DNA of 64,000 nt from Streptomyces inusitatus (GTDB taxonomy: Bacteria; Actinomycetota; Actinomycetes; Streptomycetales; Streptomycetaceae), in the NCBI RefSeq assembly GCF_014651115.1, contig NZ_BMWG01000004.1, positions 62,001 to 126,000 of the forward strand. Direction: 5' to 3'. Under the pieces are notes generated by a model, which was not told where the DNA came from, did no database searches, and saw nothing but the letters and a program-made list of their open reading frames with translations. A program made the position numbers and the translations under genes. Positions 50,043 to 59,964 of the stretch are shown here, piece after piece (the stretch's first letter is position 1; the number at the start of each line of letters is the position of its first letter).

Positions 50043-50379
50043 CGATCACTGCCTCAATCAAAGCGCGGTCGGGGAGTAGCGCGGGCTGGACCGGAGCGCG
50101 GGCCATCACCTGGCTGTCGAGCAGCAGATCGCTCAGCAGGACGGTGACGACGCTCACCGGAAGACTCAGGTACGCCGATATCTCGGCCACCGAGAGCGGG
50201 GACTGGCACAGACGGATGATCGCGTTGTGCTCGGGCTGCATGCCGTGCCGGGGGCCCGACTTGGCCACGATCAGTGTGACCAGGTCGAGCGTGGCCGGCC
50301 CGGATGCTCCGCTGCGGCCGCCCGTGATGACGTACAACCGCTCGGGACTGCTCTCCTCCCAGTCCCCAGCGTTGCTCAC
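50023..50379 (-). CDS. cvnC: Conservon DUF742 protein (CvnC)
   Basis: A 118-residue DUF742 protein with the family stretches RLYVITGGRSGASG, LDLVTLIVAKSGPR, EHNAIIRLCQSPLSVAEISA, LPVSVVTVLLSDLLLDSQVM. The middle resembles a winged helix. In conservons it contacts the GTPase and the roadblock protein. ATG 50379 overlaps the cvnB stop by four bases. The 20-bp overlap with cvnD ends the gene. Confidence 0.92.
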   Translation of the reverse strand: MSNAGDWEESSPERLYVITGGRSGASGPATLDLVTLIVAKSGPRHGMQPEHNAIIRLCQSPLSVAEISAYLSLPVSVVTVLLSDLLLDSQVMARAPVQPALLPDRALIEAVIDGLQKL

Positions 50380-50792
50380 GCGGTCTGCCTGTCCTGCCGC
50401 GGCGGGCTGGACAGGTGCTCTCCGATCCGGAGTACGAGGTCACGCATCCGCTGGCCCATGAGGCCCGCGTCGACTCCCTCATCGGCGAGCACGGCGAGGA
50501 AGGCGCCCGAGCCCGCCGCCATCAGATAGAAGAAGCCGCCGGTCATCTCGATGACCACGAGATGCATCCGGCCGTCGCTGCCCGGGAGTTCGGAGGCGAC
50601 CGCGCCGGCCAGGGACTGGAGTCCGGCGCAGGCCGCGGCCAGCCGGTCCGCCGTGTCGTGGTCCGCGCCGTACTGCGCCATCCGCAGTCCGTCCGCCGAC
50701 AGCACGATCACGTGTCTGGTCTGCGGTACGCCTTCCGCCAAGTCCTTGAGCATCCAGTCCATGTTGGTCTGGTTGGACTGCCGCTGAATCAT
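50376..50792 (-). CDS. cvnB: Conservon roadblock/LC7 protein (CvnB)
   Basis: A 138-residue roadblock/LC7 protein: MDWMLKDLAEGVPQTRHVIV, LSADGLRMAQYGADHDTADR, and GGFFYLMAAGSGAFLAVLAD. Such proteins act as partners or activating factors for small GTPases, here CvnD. ATG 50792 overlaps the cvnA stop by four bases (ATGA). The C-terminal SSPPRQDRQTA is a short flexible tail. Confidence 0.93.
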   Translation of the reverse strand: MIQRQSNQTNMDWMLKDLAEGVPQTRHVIVLSADGLRMAQYGADHDTADRLAAACAGLQSLAGAVASELPGSDGRMHLVVIEMTGGFFYLMAAGSGAFLAVLADEGVDAGLMGQRMRDLVLRIGEHLSSPPRQDRQTA

Positions 50793-52228
50793 GGCTGCGT
50801 ACTCCCCTTGTTCGTCTGGGTTGTCTCACCGGCCAGGCCGTTCTGGAACGCCGCGAGCCACATACCGGGCTGCACCGCGGGCGCGGCCTCCGGCTGGGGC
50901 TGGGCGACGGCCGCGGGCGCTGCGGTGACGGGGCTCTTACGGCGCCGCTGAGGCAGTCCGGTCGCCGTCCGTTCGGTGATGACCGGGAGCTCGTCGTCCG
51001 TCATGAGATCCGCGATCGCGGGGCCGGCGGCCTGTCGGGCCGGCTCCTCGTGGGTGACCGGCACACCGCTGGAGCGCGGCCCGGAGGCCGCTCCGATGCC
51101 GTGTGCGAGCCCTGTCGCCGAGGCGACGGTGGTGATCAGTTCCTTCGGTACGACGAGGATGGCGCGCACCCCGCCGTACGCCGAGGAGCGGAGCGAGACC
51201 CGGAAGCCGTAGGCCTGGGCCAGGCGGCCCACCACCGCGAGGCCGAGGCGGGGCGTCTCGCCCAGATCGTTGACGTCGATGCCCTGCTGGGCCTGGCGGA
51301 GCATGCGCTCGGCCCGCAGCCGGGCCTCCTCGCTCATGCTCACGCCGCCGTCCTCGATCTCCACGGCGATGCCGGAGTTCACATCGACGGCCGTGAGATG
51401 GACCTTGGTCTGCGGCGGCGAGTAGCGGGTGGCGTTGTCGAGCAGCTCGGCGAGCGCGTGGATCAGCGGCTCGACGGCGGTGCCGACGACGGCGACCTCG
51501 GAGACCGAGTGCAGCTCGACCCGCTGGTAGTCGATGATCCGGGACATCGCGCCGCGCATCACGCTGTAGAGGGGGACGGCCCGGCTCCACTGGCGGCCGG
51601 GGCGCGCCCCGCCGAGCACCGCGATGGAGTCGGCGAGCCGGCCGATCAGCGCGGTGCCGTGGTCGATGCGGAGCAGATCGCCGAAGACCTCGTTGTTCTT
51701 GCCGTGCCGGTCCTCCATCTCCCGCAGCTGCTGGGCCTGCTGGTGCACGATGGCCTGGACGCGGCGGGCGATGTTCACGAAGGCGCGCTGCGCGGACTCG
51801 CGGAGGTCCTCCTCGCGGGAGACCGCGTCGAGCACGGAGCTGAGCACGACCTGGTGCTCGGTGGAGGTCCGGAGGGAGTCGAGGATGTCCTCGGGGAACT
51901 CGCCCTCGCGCAGCCGCCGCACCACCTCGGGGAGCAGCTCGCGCACCAGCCGGGTGGTCTCGGCCTGCTCCTGGGCGAGGGTCGCCTCGCGCTCGGCGAG
52001 ACGGGCGCTGAGCAGGGTCGCCCGGCGGCCTCTGCGCACGGTCTCGGCGCAGGAGATGGCGATGGCGGTGACGGCGATGACATCGACCCAGATGACCGCG
52101 GTGCGCGCGGATCCGGACACCACGGCCGCCGCGATGGCGGCGGCGACGGCGGTCACGACGACGGGCACGAGCCACACAAGGGAAGCCGCGGGCCGCGGAG
52201 ACTCGGTCGACGCTTGCTGTCGGACCAT
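50789..52228 (-). CDS. cvnA: Conservon sensor kinase-like protein (CvnA)
   Basis: A 479-residue membrane protein. Two hydrophobic segments near the N-terminus (LVWLVPVVVTAVAAAIAAAV; VIWVDVIAVTAIAIS) leave a short loop outside. A long coiled coil follows, then a histidine-kinase-like ATPase: ALAELLDNATRYSPPQTKV (N box), AVEIEDGGVSMS (G1-like) and RLGLAVVGRLAQAYG (G2). The usual phosphoacceptor His is replaced by RIDHGTALIGRLAD. The C-terminal ~100 residues are flexible. ATG 52228 follows GAGGG; GTG 52234 and TTG 52240 are alternatives. It is the sensor of the conservon. Confidence 0.9.
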   Translation of the reverse strand: MVRQQASTESPRPAASLVWLVPVVVTAVAAAIAAAVVSGSARTAVIWVDVIAVTAIAISCAETVRRGRRATLLSARLAEREATLAQEQAETTRLVRELLPEVVRRLREGEFPEDILDSLRTSTEHQVVLSSVLDAVSREEDLRESAQRAFVNIARRVQAIVHQQAQQLREMEDRHGKNNEVFGDLLRIDHGTALIGRLADSIAVLGGARPGRQWSRAVPLYSVMRGAMSRIIDYQRVELHSVSEVAVVGTAVEPLIHALAELLDNATRYSPPQTKVHLTAVDVNSGIAVEIEDGGVSMSEEARLRAERMLRQAQQGIDVNDLGETPRLGLAVVGRLAQAYGFRVSLRSSAYGGVRAILVVPKELITTVASATGLAHGIGAASGPRSSGVPVTHEEPARQAAGPAIADLMTDDELPVITERTATGLPQRRRKSPVTAAPAAVAQPQPEAAPAVQPGMWLAAFQNGLAGETTQTNKGSTQP

Positions 52229-52357
52229 CAGCACCCTCAAACCATCGGAACGGGAATGATCATATGACGTCAGTCGGGGAGCATATCCGGGTCTGGTAAC
52301 GGCAGATGACGAACCGCTCTATTTTTGGCCTGATATTGACGCTTGGGGCAGCGCAAA

Positions 52358-52385
52358 GACGCCCAGCTCTGATGAACTGGGCGTC
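52358..52385 (-). terminator. Hairpin terminator after pepN (first copy)
   Basis: GACGCCCAG (52358-52366) pairs with CTGGGCGTC (52377-52385), 10-nt loop. On the minus strand it is followed by TTTGCG, about 80 bp after the pepN stop. It separates pepN from the cvn promoter region. Confidence 0.75.
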
Positions 52386-52463
52386 ACATGCGCTATTTTC
52401 GGCCAAGCTGGAAACGATGTCAGCGATGGCCCGGAGGACCCCGGGCCGAGGCCCGGGAACCGG

Positions 52464-55037
52464 CTAGGAGGCCGAAGTCTCGTCCGCCGCCCGCGCCTTC
52501 AGCGCGCGCTCGACACCCGACCGCGACTCCGAGATCAGCCGCCGCAGCGCCGCGCTCGGCTGCTCCGACTCCAGCCAGGCGTCCGTCGCCTCCAGCGTCT
52601 CCCGCGACACCTGGAGCGCCGGGTACAGACCGACCGCGATCTGCTGCGCCATCTCCGTGCTGCGGCTCTCCCACACGCCCTTGACGGCCGCGAAGTACCG
52701 CTCGGAGTACGGCGCGAGCAGCTCACGCTGGTCGCTCTGCACAAAGCCCGAGATCACGGCCTCCTGCTTGGAGTTGGTCAGGCTGTCGCCCTCCACCACC
52801 AGCGCCCAGGCCTCCGCCTTGGCCTCGTCGGTCGGCCGCGCGGCGCGCGCGGTGGCCGCGTGCTGCTCGCCCGCCGCCGTCCGGTCCCGCTCGTACTCCG
52901 CAGCGATGTCGTCCTCGTCCAGCACCCCGGTCGCCGCCAGCCGCTCCACGAACGCCCAGCGCAGCTCGGTGTCGACGGCCAGGCCCTCGATCGACTGGGT
53001 CCCGTCCAGCAGCGCCTGGAGCAGATCGAGCTGCTGCGGGGTGCGCGCGGTCGCCGCGAAGGCGCGCGCCCACGCAAGCTGGTGGTCGCTGCCCGGCTCG
53101 GCGCTCCGCAGATGCGCCAGTGTGGCGTCCGTCCAGCGGGTCAGCCCCGCCTCGCGCCACTGCGGGGCCGCGTACAGGTCGATTGCCGACTTCACCTGGC
53201 GGTGCAGCGACTGCACGACCCCGATGTCCGACTCCTTGCCGATGCCCGACAGCACCAGCGCCAGATAGTCCCGCGCCGCCAGCTCGCCGTCGCGTGTCAT
53301 GTCCCACGCGGCGGACCAGCACAGCGCGCGCGGCAGGGACTCGGCGAAGTCGCCCAGGTGCTCGGTGACGAAGGCCAGGGACTCCTCGTCGAGGCGGACC
53401 TTCGCGTACGAGAGGTCGTCGTCGTTCAGCAGGATCACCGCGGGCCGGCGGGTGCCGGCCGGGAACGGCACCTCGGTCAGCTCGCCGTCGACGTCCAGCT
53501 CGATCCGGTCGGTGCGGACCAGCTTGCCGCTCGCGTCGAGGTCGTAGCAGCCGATCGCGATCCGGTGCGGCCGCAGCGTGGGCTCGCCCTTGGCCCCGGC
53601 GGGGAGCGCGGGGGCCTCCTGGCGCACGGCGAAGGAGGTCACGAAGCCCTCGGCGGACACCTCGATCTCCGGCCGCAGCACATTGATGCCCGCCGTCTGG
53701 AGCCACTTCTGCGACCAGGTCGTCAGATCGCGGCCCGAGGTCTTCTCCAGCGCGCCCAGCAGATCGGTCAGCCGGGTGTTGCCGAAGGCGTGCGCCTTGA
53801 AGTACGCCTGGACGCCCCGGAAGAACTCGTCCTCGCCGACGTACGCCACCAGCTGCTTGAGCACGGAGGCGCCCTTGGCGTAGGTGATCCCGTCGAAGTT
53901 CACCAGGACGTCGTCGATGTCCCGGATCTCGGCCATGATCGGGTGCGTGGACGGAAGCTGGTCCTGACGGTAGGCCCAGGTCTTCATGGAGTTGGCGAAC
54001 GTGGTCCACGAGTGCGGCCAGCGCGAGCCGGGGGCGGCGGCCTGGCAGGCGATCGAGGTGTAGGTGGCGAAGGACTCGTTCAGCCAGAGGTCGTTCCACC
54101 ACTCCATGGTGACGAGGTCGCCGAACCACATGTGGGCCAGCTCGTGCAGGATCGTCTCCGCACGCACCTCGTACGCCGCGTCCGTCACCTTCGACCGGAA
54201 GACGTACTGGTCGCGGATGGTCACCGCGCCCGCGTTCTCCATCGCCCCCGCGTTGAACTCCGGTACAAACAACTGGTCGTACTTCTCGAAGGGGTACGCG
54301 TAGTCGAACTTCTCCTGGAACCAGTCGAAGCCCTGCCGGGTGACCTCGAAGATCGCGTCCGCGTCCAGATACTCGGCGAGCGAGGGCCGGCAGTAGACGC
54401 CGAGCGGCACGGACTGGCCGTCCTTCTCGTACGAGCTGTGCACCGAGTGGTACGGGCCGACGATCAGGGCCGTGATGTACGTGGAGATCCGGGGCGTCGG
54501 CTCGAACCGCCAGAGGGTGCCCTCGGGCTCGGGGGTGGCGGAGTTCGAGATCACCGTCCAGCCCTCGGGGGCCTTCACCGTGAACTGGAACGTCGCCTTC
54601 AGGTCCGGCTGCTCGAAGTTCGCGAAGACCCGGCGCGCGTCCGGCACCTCGAACTGCGTATAGAGGTACGCCTGCTCGTCCACCGGGTCGACGAAGCGGT
54701 GCAGGCCCTCGCCGGTGTTGGTGTACGCGCAGTCCGCGACCACCGTCAGCGTGTTCTGCCCGTGGTGCAGATGGTTCAGCGCGATCCGCGAGTCCCGGAA
54801 GACGGCCGCGACATCGAGCGACTTGCCGTTGAGCACGACCTCGTGGACGGCCGGGGCGACCAGGTCGATGAAGGTCTCCGCGCCCGCCTCGGCGGAGTCG
54901 AAGCGCACATGGGTCACCGAGCGGTAGAGACCGCCCTCCTGTGCTCCGCTCAGGTCGAGATCGATCTCGTACGCGTGGGTGGTGATCAGGCGCGCCCGCT
55001 GCTGCGCCTCTTCGCGGGTCAGGTTCGTGCCAGGCAC
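52464..55037 (-). CDS. pepN: Aminopeptidase N (M1 family), copy 1
   Basis: An 857-residue zinc aminopeptidase. The exopeptidase motif GAMENAG is at 264-270, the zinc site HELAH at 298-302, and the third ligand Glu321 in LWLNESFATY. The N-terminal ~200 residues are the beta saddle (PGTNLTREEAQQRARLITTH) and the last ~350 are the helical ERAP1-like domain. No signal peptide: cytoplasmic. It removes N-terminal residues from peptides. GTG 55037 follows GAGGAG at 8 bp. A second M1 enzyme with the same layout is encoded 6.2 kb away (61244-63826). Confidence 0.95.
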   Translation of the reverse strand: MPGTNLTREEAQQRARLITTHAYEIDLDLSGAQEGGLYRSVTHVRFDSAEAGAETFIDLVAPAVHEVVLNGKSLDVAAVFRDSRIALNHLHHGQNTLTVVADCAYTNTGEGLHRFVDPVDEQAYLYTQFEVPDARRVFANFEQPDLKATFQFTVKAPEGWTVISNSATPEPEGTLWRFEPTPRISTYITALIVGPYHSVHSSYEKDGQSVPLGVYCRPSLAEYLDADAIFEVTRQGFDWFQEKFDYAYPFEKYDQLFVPEFNAGAMENAGAVTIRDQYVFRSKVTDAAYEVRAETILHELAHMWFGDLVTMEWWNDLWLNESFATYTSIACQAAAPGSRWPHSWTTFANSMKTWAYRQDQLPSTHPIMAEIRDIDDVLVNFDGITYAKGASVLKQLVAYVGEDEFFRGVQAYFKAHAFGNTRLTDLLGALEKTSGRDLTTWSQKWLQTAGINVLRPEIEVSAEGFVTSFAVRQEAPALPAGAKGEPTLRPHRIAIGCYDLDASGKLVRTDRIELDVDGELTEVPFPAGTRRPAVILLNDDDLSYAKVRLDEESLAFVTEHLGDFAESLPRALCWSAAWDMTRDGELAARDYLALVLSGIGKESDIGVVQSLHRQVKSAIDLYAAPQWREAGLTRWTDATLAHLRSAEPGSDHQLAWARAFAATARTPQQLDLLQALLDGTQSIEGLAVDTELRWAFVERLAATGVLDEDDIAAEYERDRTAAGEQHAATARAARPTDEAKAEAWALVVEGDSLTNSKQEAVISGFVQSDQRELLAPYSERYFAAVKGVWESRSTEMAQQIAVGLYPALQVSRETLEATDAWLESEQPSAALRRLISESRSGVERALKARAADETSAS

Positions 55038-55137
55038 GCGGTCATCTCCTCGGGTTCGTGACGTTTGCCGCCATCCTTCCACGCGGCACATCCCAAGGGC
55101 CCGCGGGTAATCGCGTCGGCACGGAGAAACCCGAGGT

Positions 55138-55188
55138 CCGGTGCGCCGCGCCCCCGGCCCGGGGCGGGCAGGGGGCGCGGCGCACCGG
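55138..55188 (-). terminator. Very strong hairpin terminator after asd
   Basis: A perfect 18-bp stem: 55138-55155 (CCGGTGCGCCGCGCCCCC) with 55171-55188, 15-nt loop, 8 bp after the asd stop. Confidence 0.9.
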
Positions 55189-55196
55189 GGCGGGGG

Positions 55197-56423
<1,227 letters not shown>

Positions 56424-59400
56424 TTACGGCGTGACCTTCTCGATCACGACGCTGCCCCCGCCCGCGGCGGTGCCGCGCGCGTTGACCAGCCGGGCCTCGC
56501 CGAAGAACTGACGTCCCTCGGGCGCGGCGCCGGCCACCACGACGTTCGCGCGGGCCTGGGCGGTCTCGCCGTAGCCCAGCTTGACCGCGCTCGCCGCGTC
56601 CACCTTCAGCTCGCCGAGCGACGGCGCGAAGAAGACGTCCCGGTAGGCGTACTCGGTGGTCCCGGCCGGGACCGAGTAGCCGTCGACCACGATGCGGTAG
56701 GTGCCCGCGGCCGGCTTGGCGAGGCTGACGGCTTCCTCGGAGTCGCCGTCCGCGGCCTGTCCGACCAGCGTGCTGCCCCGGTAGACCGCCAGGTCCAGAT
56801 CGGCCTTGGCGTCCGAGACCCCGCCGATCGCGACATCGAGGCGCTCGACGCCCTCGCCGATCACGACGGTCGTCTCCTGGATCTCACCCTGCTTGACCGT
56901 CGGCCGGGCCGTCTTCGCCGAACCGAGCGAACCGCCCGCCAGCTTGCCGTCCACGGCCGCGCCGCGGTTGGTCACCGTCCACTCGACGGCGGTCGGCGTG
57001 CCGATCTTCGCCTCGGCGAGCTTCTGCGGCTCCGGCGCGAACTCCGCGCCCAGCACGGTGACGTCCAGCTTGTACGGGTTGTCCAGCAGCGGAGAGGTAC
57101 GCCGCGACTCGACCTCGATCTCCCAGACGCCCGGCTGCGGGTTGGCGTACGAACGCAGGTCCGGACGGCACTTGTTCGCCGGGTTGTTGTAGTTCGGGTA
57201 GCAGTTGACCGTCGCGCTGTCCTCCATCTGCACCCCGTACGGGTGGAGGGAGATGAACCGCGTCTGGCTGCCCTCGGCGAGGGAGCCGAGCGCGACCTCA
57301 AGGGTCTTCGCGCCCTGCGGCACCGTGACGAAGTACGAGTGGTGGCTGTTGCGCTGCACGGTGTCGGAGGCCGACAGGGCGTACTGCGTCTTCGCCAGCT
57401 CGGTGGAGACCACGACGGTCGACAGAACCTGCTTGTCGACGCCCTCGGTGCGCGTGTCGTCCAGCTCCAGGATGGCGCTGTGCACCCCGGCCGCCTTCGG
57501 CCGCGCCTGCACGGTCACGGTGACCGGCTGGTTCAGCGGCAGCCGCACCCGGTCGCCGTTCAGCAGCCGGAAGGTGCTGCCCGGGTTGTTCTTCCACTTC
57601 AGGTCGTGCCAGCGCGCGCCCGCCGGACCGGTGGTCCTGGTGACGGTGATGTCGTACGTCTTCGACTTGCCGGCCGTCAGACCGCCCTCGCGGTCGTAGA
57701 GACCGGTGCCGAAGCCCGGGGTCTTCAGCGCGCCGTCGATCGCGGTGTCGACCGGGGCCTTGACGCTGTACTCGTGCGCGGTCGCGCCGGCCAGGACCGA
57801 CTTCCAGGCGTCCACCACGTCGATCATGCCCGCGCCCTGCTCATGGGCCTTCACACCGGGGATCTTGTTCGCGGTGCTGGTGACCGCGGTACGCAGATCG
57901 GCCGGGGACAGCTCGATGCCGCGCTGCTTGGCGGCCGAGAGCAGCAGCGCGCCCGCGCCCGCCACCTGCGGCGAGGACATCGAGGTGCCCTGCATCATCG
58001 TGTAGCCGGGCGGCAGCGCGTAACCGGACTCGGCGACCGGTCCGCCGGCCTGCCAGGTCTGGGTGGTCTGGATCGCCGCGCCGGGACCGGTGATGGTCGG
58101 CGTGAAGCCGCCGTCCTCACGCGGGCCCCGGGAGGAGAACGGCATCATGGCGTTCTTCTTGGTGACCGCGGAGCCGTAGTTGGAGGCCCAGGTCTCCTTG
58201 GTGATCGACGCGCCGACGGAGATCGCCTTGTCGGCGACGCCGGGGTCGCCGATGGTGTTGACGCCCGGGCCGTCGTTGCCCGCGGAGATGACGAGCTGGA
58301 CGCCGTAGAGGTCGATCAGCCGGTTGTACATCAGGGCGCGGGTGTTGTTGCCGTCGTTCAGTGCGGGCAGACCGCCGATGGAGATGTTGACGATGTCCAC
58401 ACCGCGCTCGATGACGAGATCGGCCAGACCCTCGGTCATCGCGATGTTGGTGCAGCCGCCGGTCCAGGAGCAGGCGCGCGAGGAGACCAGCTTGGCCCCG
58501 GGCGCGGCGCCGTTCATCTTGCCGCCGAACAGCCCGTTGGCGGCGGTGATGCCGCCGACGTGGGAGCCGTGCGAGCCCTCGATGACACCGATGCTGACGA
58601 AGTCGGCCGTCGCTCCGGCAGCGTTGTAGACGACGTCCTCACGGACCTCGATCACGAACGGGATGCGCTCGGCGACCGGGGTGGCCGGGTCGTCCTTGCC
58701 GAAGTAGCCGATCTGGAAGCCGTTGCGGTACGGCTTCATCACCTTGTCGTCGGTGAAGTCGCCGTCGTTGTCCAGGTCGACGCGGACGGTCCGGGTGCCG
58801 GTGTCGTACAGCGTCGCCCAGCTGTCGGTGGTGTCGCCGTCGCGGTTGAGGTCGCCCGCCATGTCGCCGCCGAGGGTGGCCCGCTCCGAGAAGACGCTGA
58901 AGCGGTACGAGCCCGCCGGGGCGGTGTAGGCGCGACCGGCCTCGGTGAACGAGGGGCCGGTGACGCTCTTGTCCATCCGCAGCCAGGTGCCGTCGCGGTC
59001 CAGGACCGGGTCGGTCGCCGTCACCCAGTCGACGATCTTGCGCTCGCCGGTGGTGGTCTTCTGGAGCGCCGGGTGGGAGACGTCGATGCCCGAGTCGAGG
59101 ATGCCGATGGTCACGCCGCGGCCGTCGTACTTCGGGTTCTTCTTGACGAAGTCAACCGCGCCCGTCTCGAAGGACGGGTTGTACGGGTTCTTCGCCGGGG
59201 TGTCCTTCCCGGGAGCCGGGTAGGCCGCCGCCTGCTTGCCCGCCTTGCGCGCCGACTTCGAGGCGTCGCCGCCGGGGGTCGGGTCCTCCAGCTCGATCTC
59301 GTGCTTGAGGTCGATGCCCTGCACACTGGAGAGCTTCGCGGCGGCCTTCAGCGCGCCCTCGGCCTTCGCGGTGGGGATCGTGGCGCGGACATAGCCGAGC

Positions 59401-59747
59401 TTGTCGTACGTCTTGCCGACGAACGCGCCCTCGATGGCGTCCAGCTGCCGGGACACCTGCTCGGTGGCGCCGGGCGCGGTGGCGACCATCACGGTGACGG
59501 TCTTGTCGCCCTCGGCCTGGGCCTCGGCGAGCAGCTCCTCGTCGGCGGAGCCGAGCTTGTCGGCCGGCTTCGCCGACTTGACGGGCGAGACGGCGGCGGG
59601 GTCTTCGCCCGTGGTGGCGGCGAACACCGGCACGGTGCCCGCGGCCACCAGCGCGGCGACCATGGAGGCCGCGGCCGCGATACGGCCCGCGCGTCTGGGA
59701 CCTGGCACGGAGCGCCCGGATATGGAGCTCTGGGAATCGGGGGTCAT
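56424..59747 (-). CDS. Secreted subtilisin-like (S8) serine protease
   Basis: A 1,107-residue secreted protease. Signal peptide over about 1-45, then a propeptide-like I9 domain (about 80-150). Catalytic triad: Asp218 in ILDSGIDVSHP, His396 in GSHGSHVGG, Ser589 in GTSMSSPQVAG; oxyanion Asn in VISAGNDGPG. Between Asp and His there are about 178 residues, more than 100 above the usual. The extra part contains two D-x-D-x-D-G type loops, DLNRDGDTTD and DLDNDGDFTDD, likely to bind calcium. A ~450-residue beta-rich C-terminal region may be adhesive or inhibitory. ATG 59747 has AGGG at 6 bp; ATG 59753 overlaps it. Confidence 0.92.
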   Translation of the reverse strand: MTPDSQSSISGRSVPGPRRAGRIAAAASMVAALVAAGTVPVFAATTGEDPAAVSPVKSAKPADKLGSADEELLAEAQAEGDKTVTVMVATAPGATEQVSRQLDAIEGAFVGKTYDKLGYVRATIPTAKAEGALKAAAKLSSVQGIDLKHEIELEDPTPGGDASKSARKAGKQAAAYPAPGKDTPAKNPYNPSFETGAVDFVKKNPKYDGRGVTIGILDSGIDVSHPALQKTTTGERKIVDWVTATDPVLDRDGTWLRMDKSVTGPSFTEAGRAYTAPAGSYRFSVFSERATLGGDMAGDLNRDGDTTDSWATLYDTGTRTVRVDLDNDGDFTDDKVMKPYRNGFQIGYFGKDDPATPVAERIPFVIEVREDVVYNAAGATADFVSIGVIEGSHGSHVGGITAANGLFGGKMNGAAPGAKLVSSRACSWTGGCTNIAMTEGLADLVIERGVDIVNISIGGLPALNDGNNTRALMYNRLIDLYGVQLVISAGNDGPGVNTIGDPGVADKAISVGASITKETWASNYGSAVTKKNAMMPFSSRGPREDGGFTPTITGPGAAIQTTQTWQAGGPVAESGYALPPGYTMMQGTSMSSPQVAGAGALLLSAAKQRGIELSPADLRTAVTSTANKIPGVKAHEQGAGMIDVVDAWKSVLAGATAHEYSVKAPVDTAIDGALKTPGFGTGLYDREGGLTAGKSKTYDITVTRTTGPAGARWHDLKWKNNPGSTFRLLNGDRVRLPLNQPVTVTVQARPKAAGVHSAILELDDTRTEGVDKQVLSTVVVSTELAKTQYALSASDTVQRNSHHSYFVTVPQGAKTLEVALGSLAEGSQTRFISLHPYGVQMEDSATVNCYPNYNNPANKCRPDLRSYANPQPGVWEIEVESRRTSPLLDNPYKLDVTVLGAEFAPEPQKLAEAKIGTPTAVEWTVTNRGAAVDGKLAGGSLGSAKTARPTVKQGEIQETTVVIGEGVERLDVAIGGVSDAKADLDLAVYRGSTLVGQAADGDSEEAVSLAKPAAGTYRIVVDGYSVPAGTTEYAYRDVFFAPSLGELKVDAASAVKLGYGETAQARANVVVAGAAPEGRQFFGEARLVNARGTAAGGGSVVIEKVTP

Positions 59748-59884
59748 CAGCATCCCTGGTTGTGAAAGAGACGTTTCCCTGGCGGTAATCAGTCAGTCCG
59801 GATTTCGGTGCCGGATGACCGCTCAGCCTCTCTTATGGGACCGGGTTTTGTGGAGAGCTGACGGATGTCTGATGTGGTCATGGC

Positions 59885-59935
59885 ATAGATCCGCCACTGT
59901 GCAGGACCTGCCACAGAGAGTAAACAGGGATCTAT
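59885..59935. repeat. Nested inverted repeat upstream of the subtilase gene
   Basis: ATAGATCC (59885-59892) pairs with GGATCTAT (59928-59935), and within them CTGTG and CAGG/CCTG elements form smaller repeats. It lies 138 bp before the protease ATG and 30 bp after the stop of the DUF559-like gene. It may be an operator, or a weak terminator of the upstream gene. Confidence 0.5.
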
Positions 59936-59964
59936 CGGATGATTCCCTCTCGCCCGGGCCCTGT

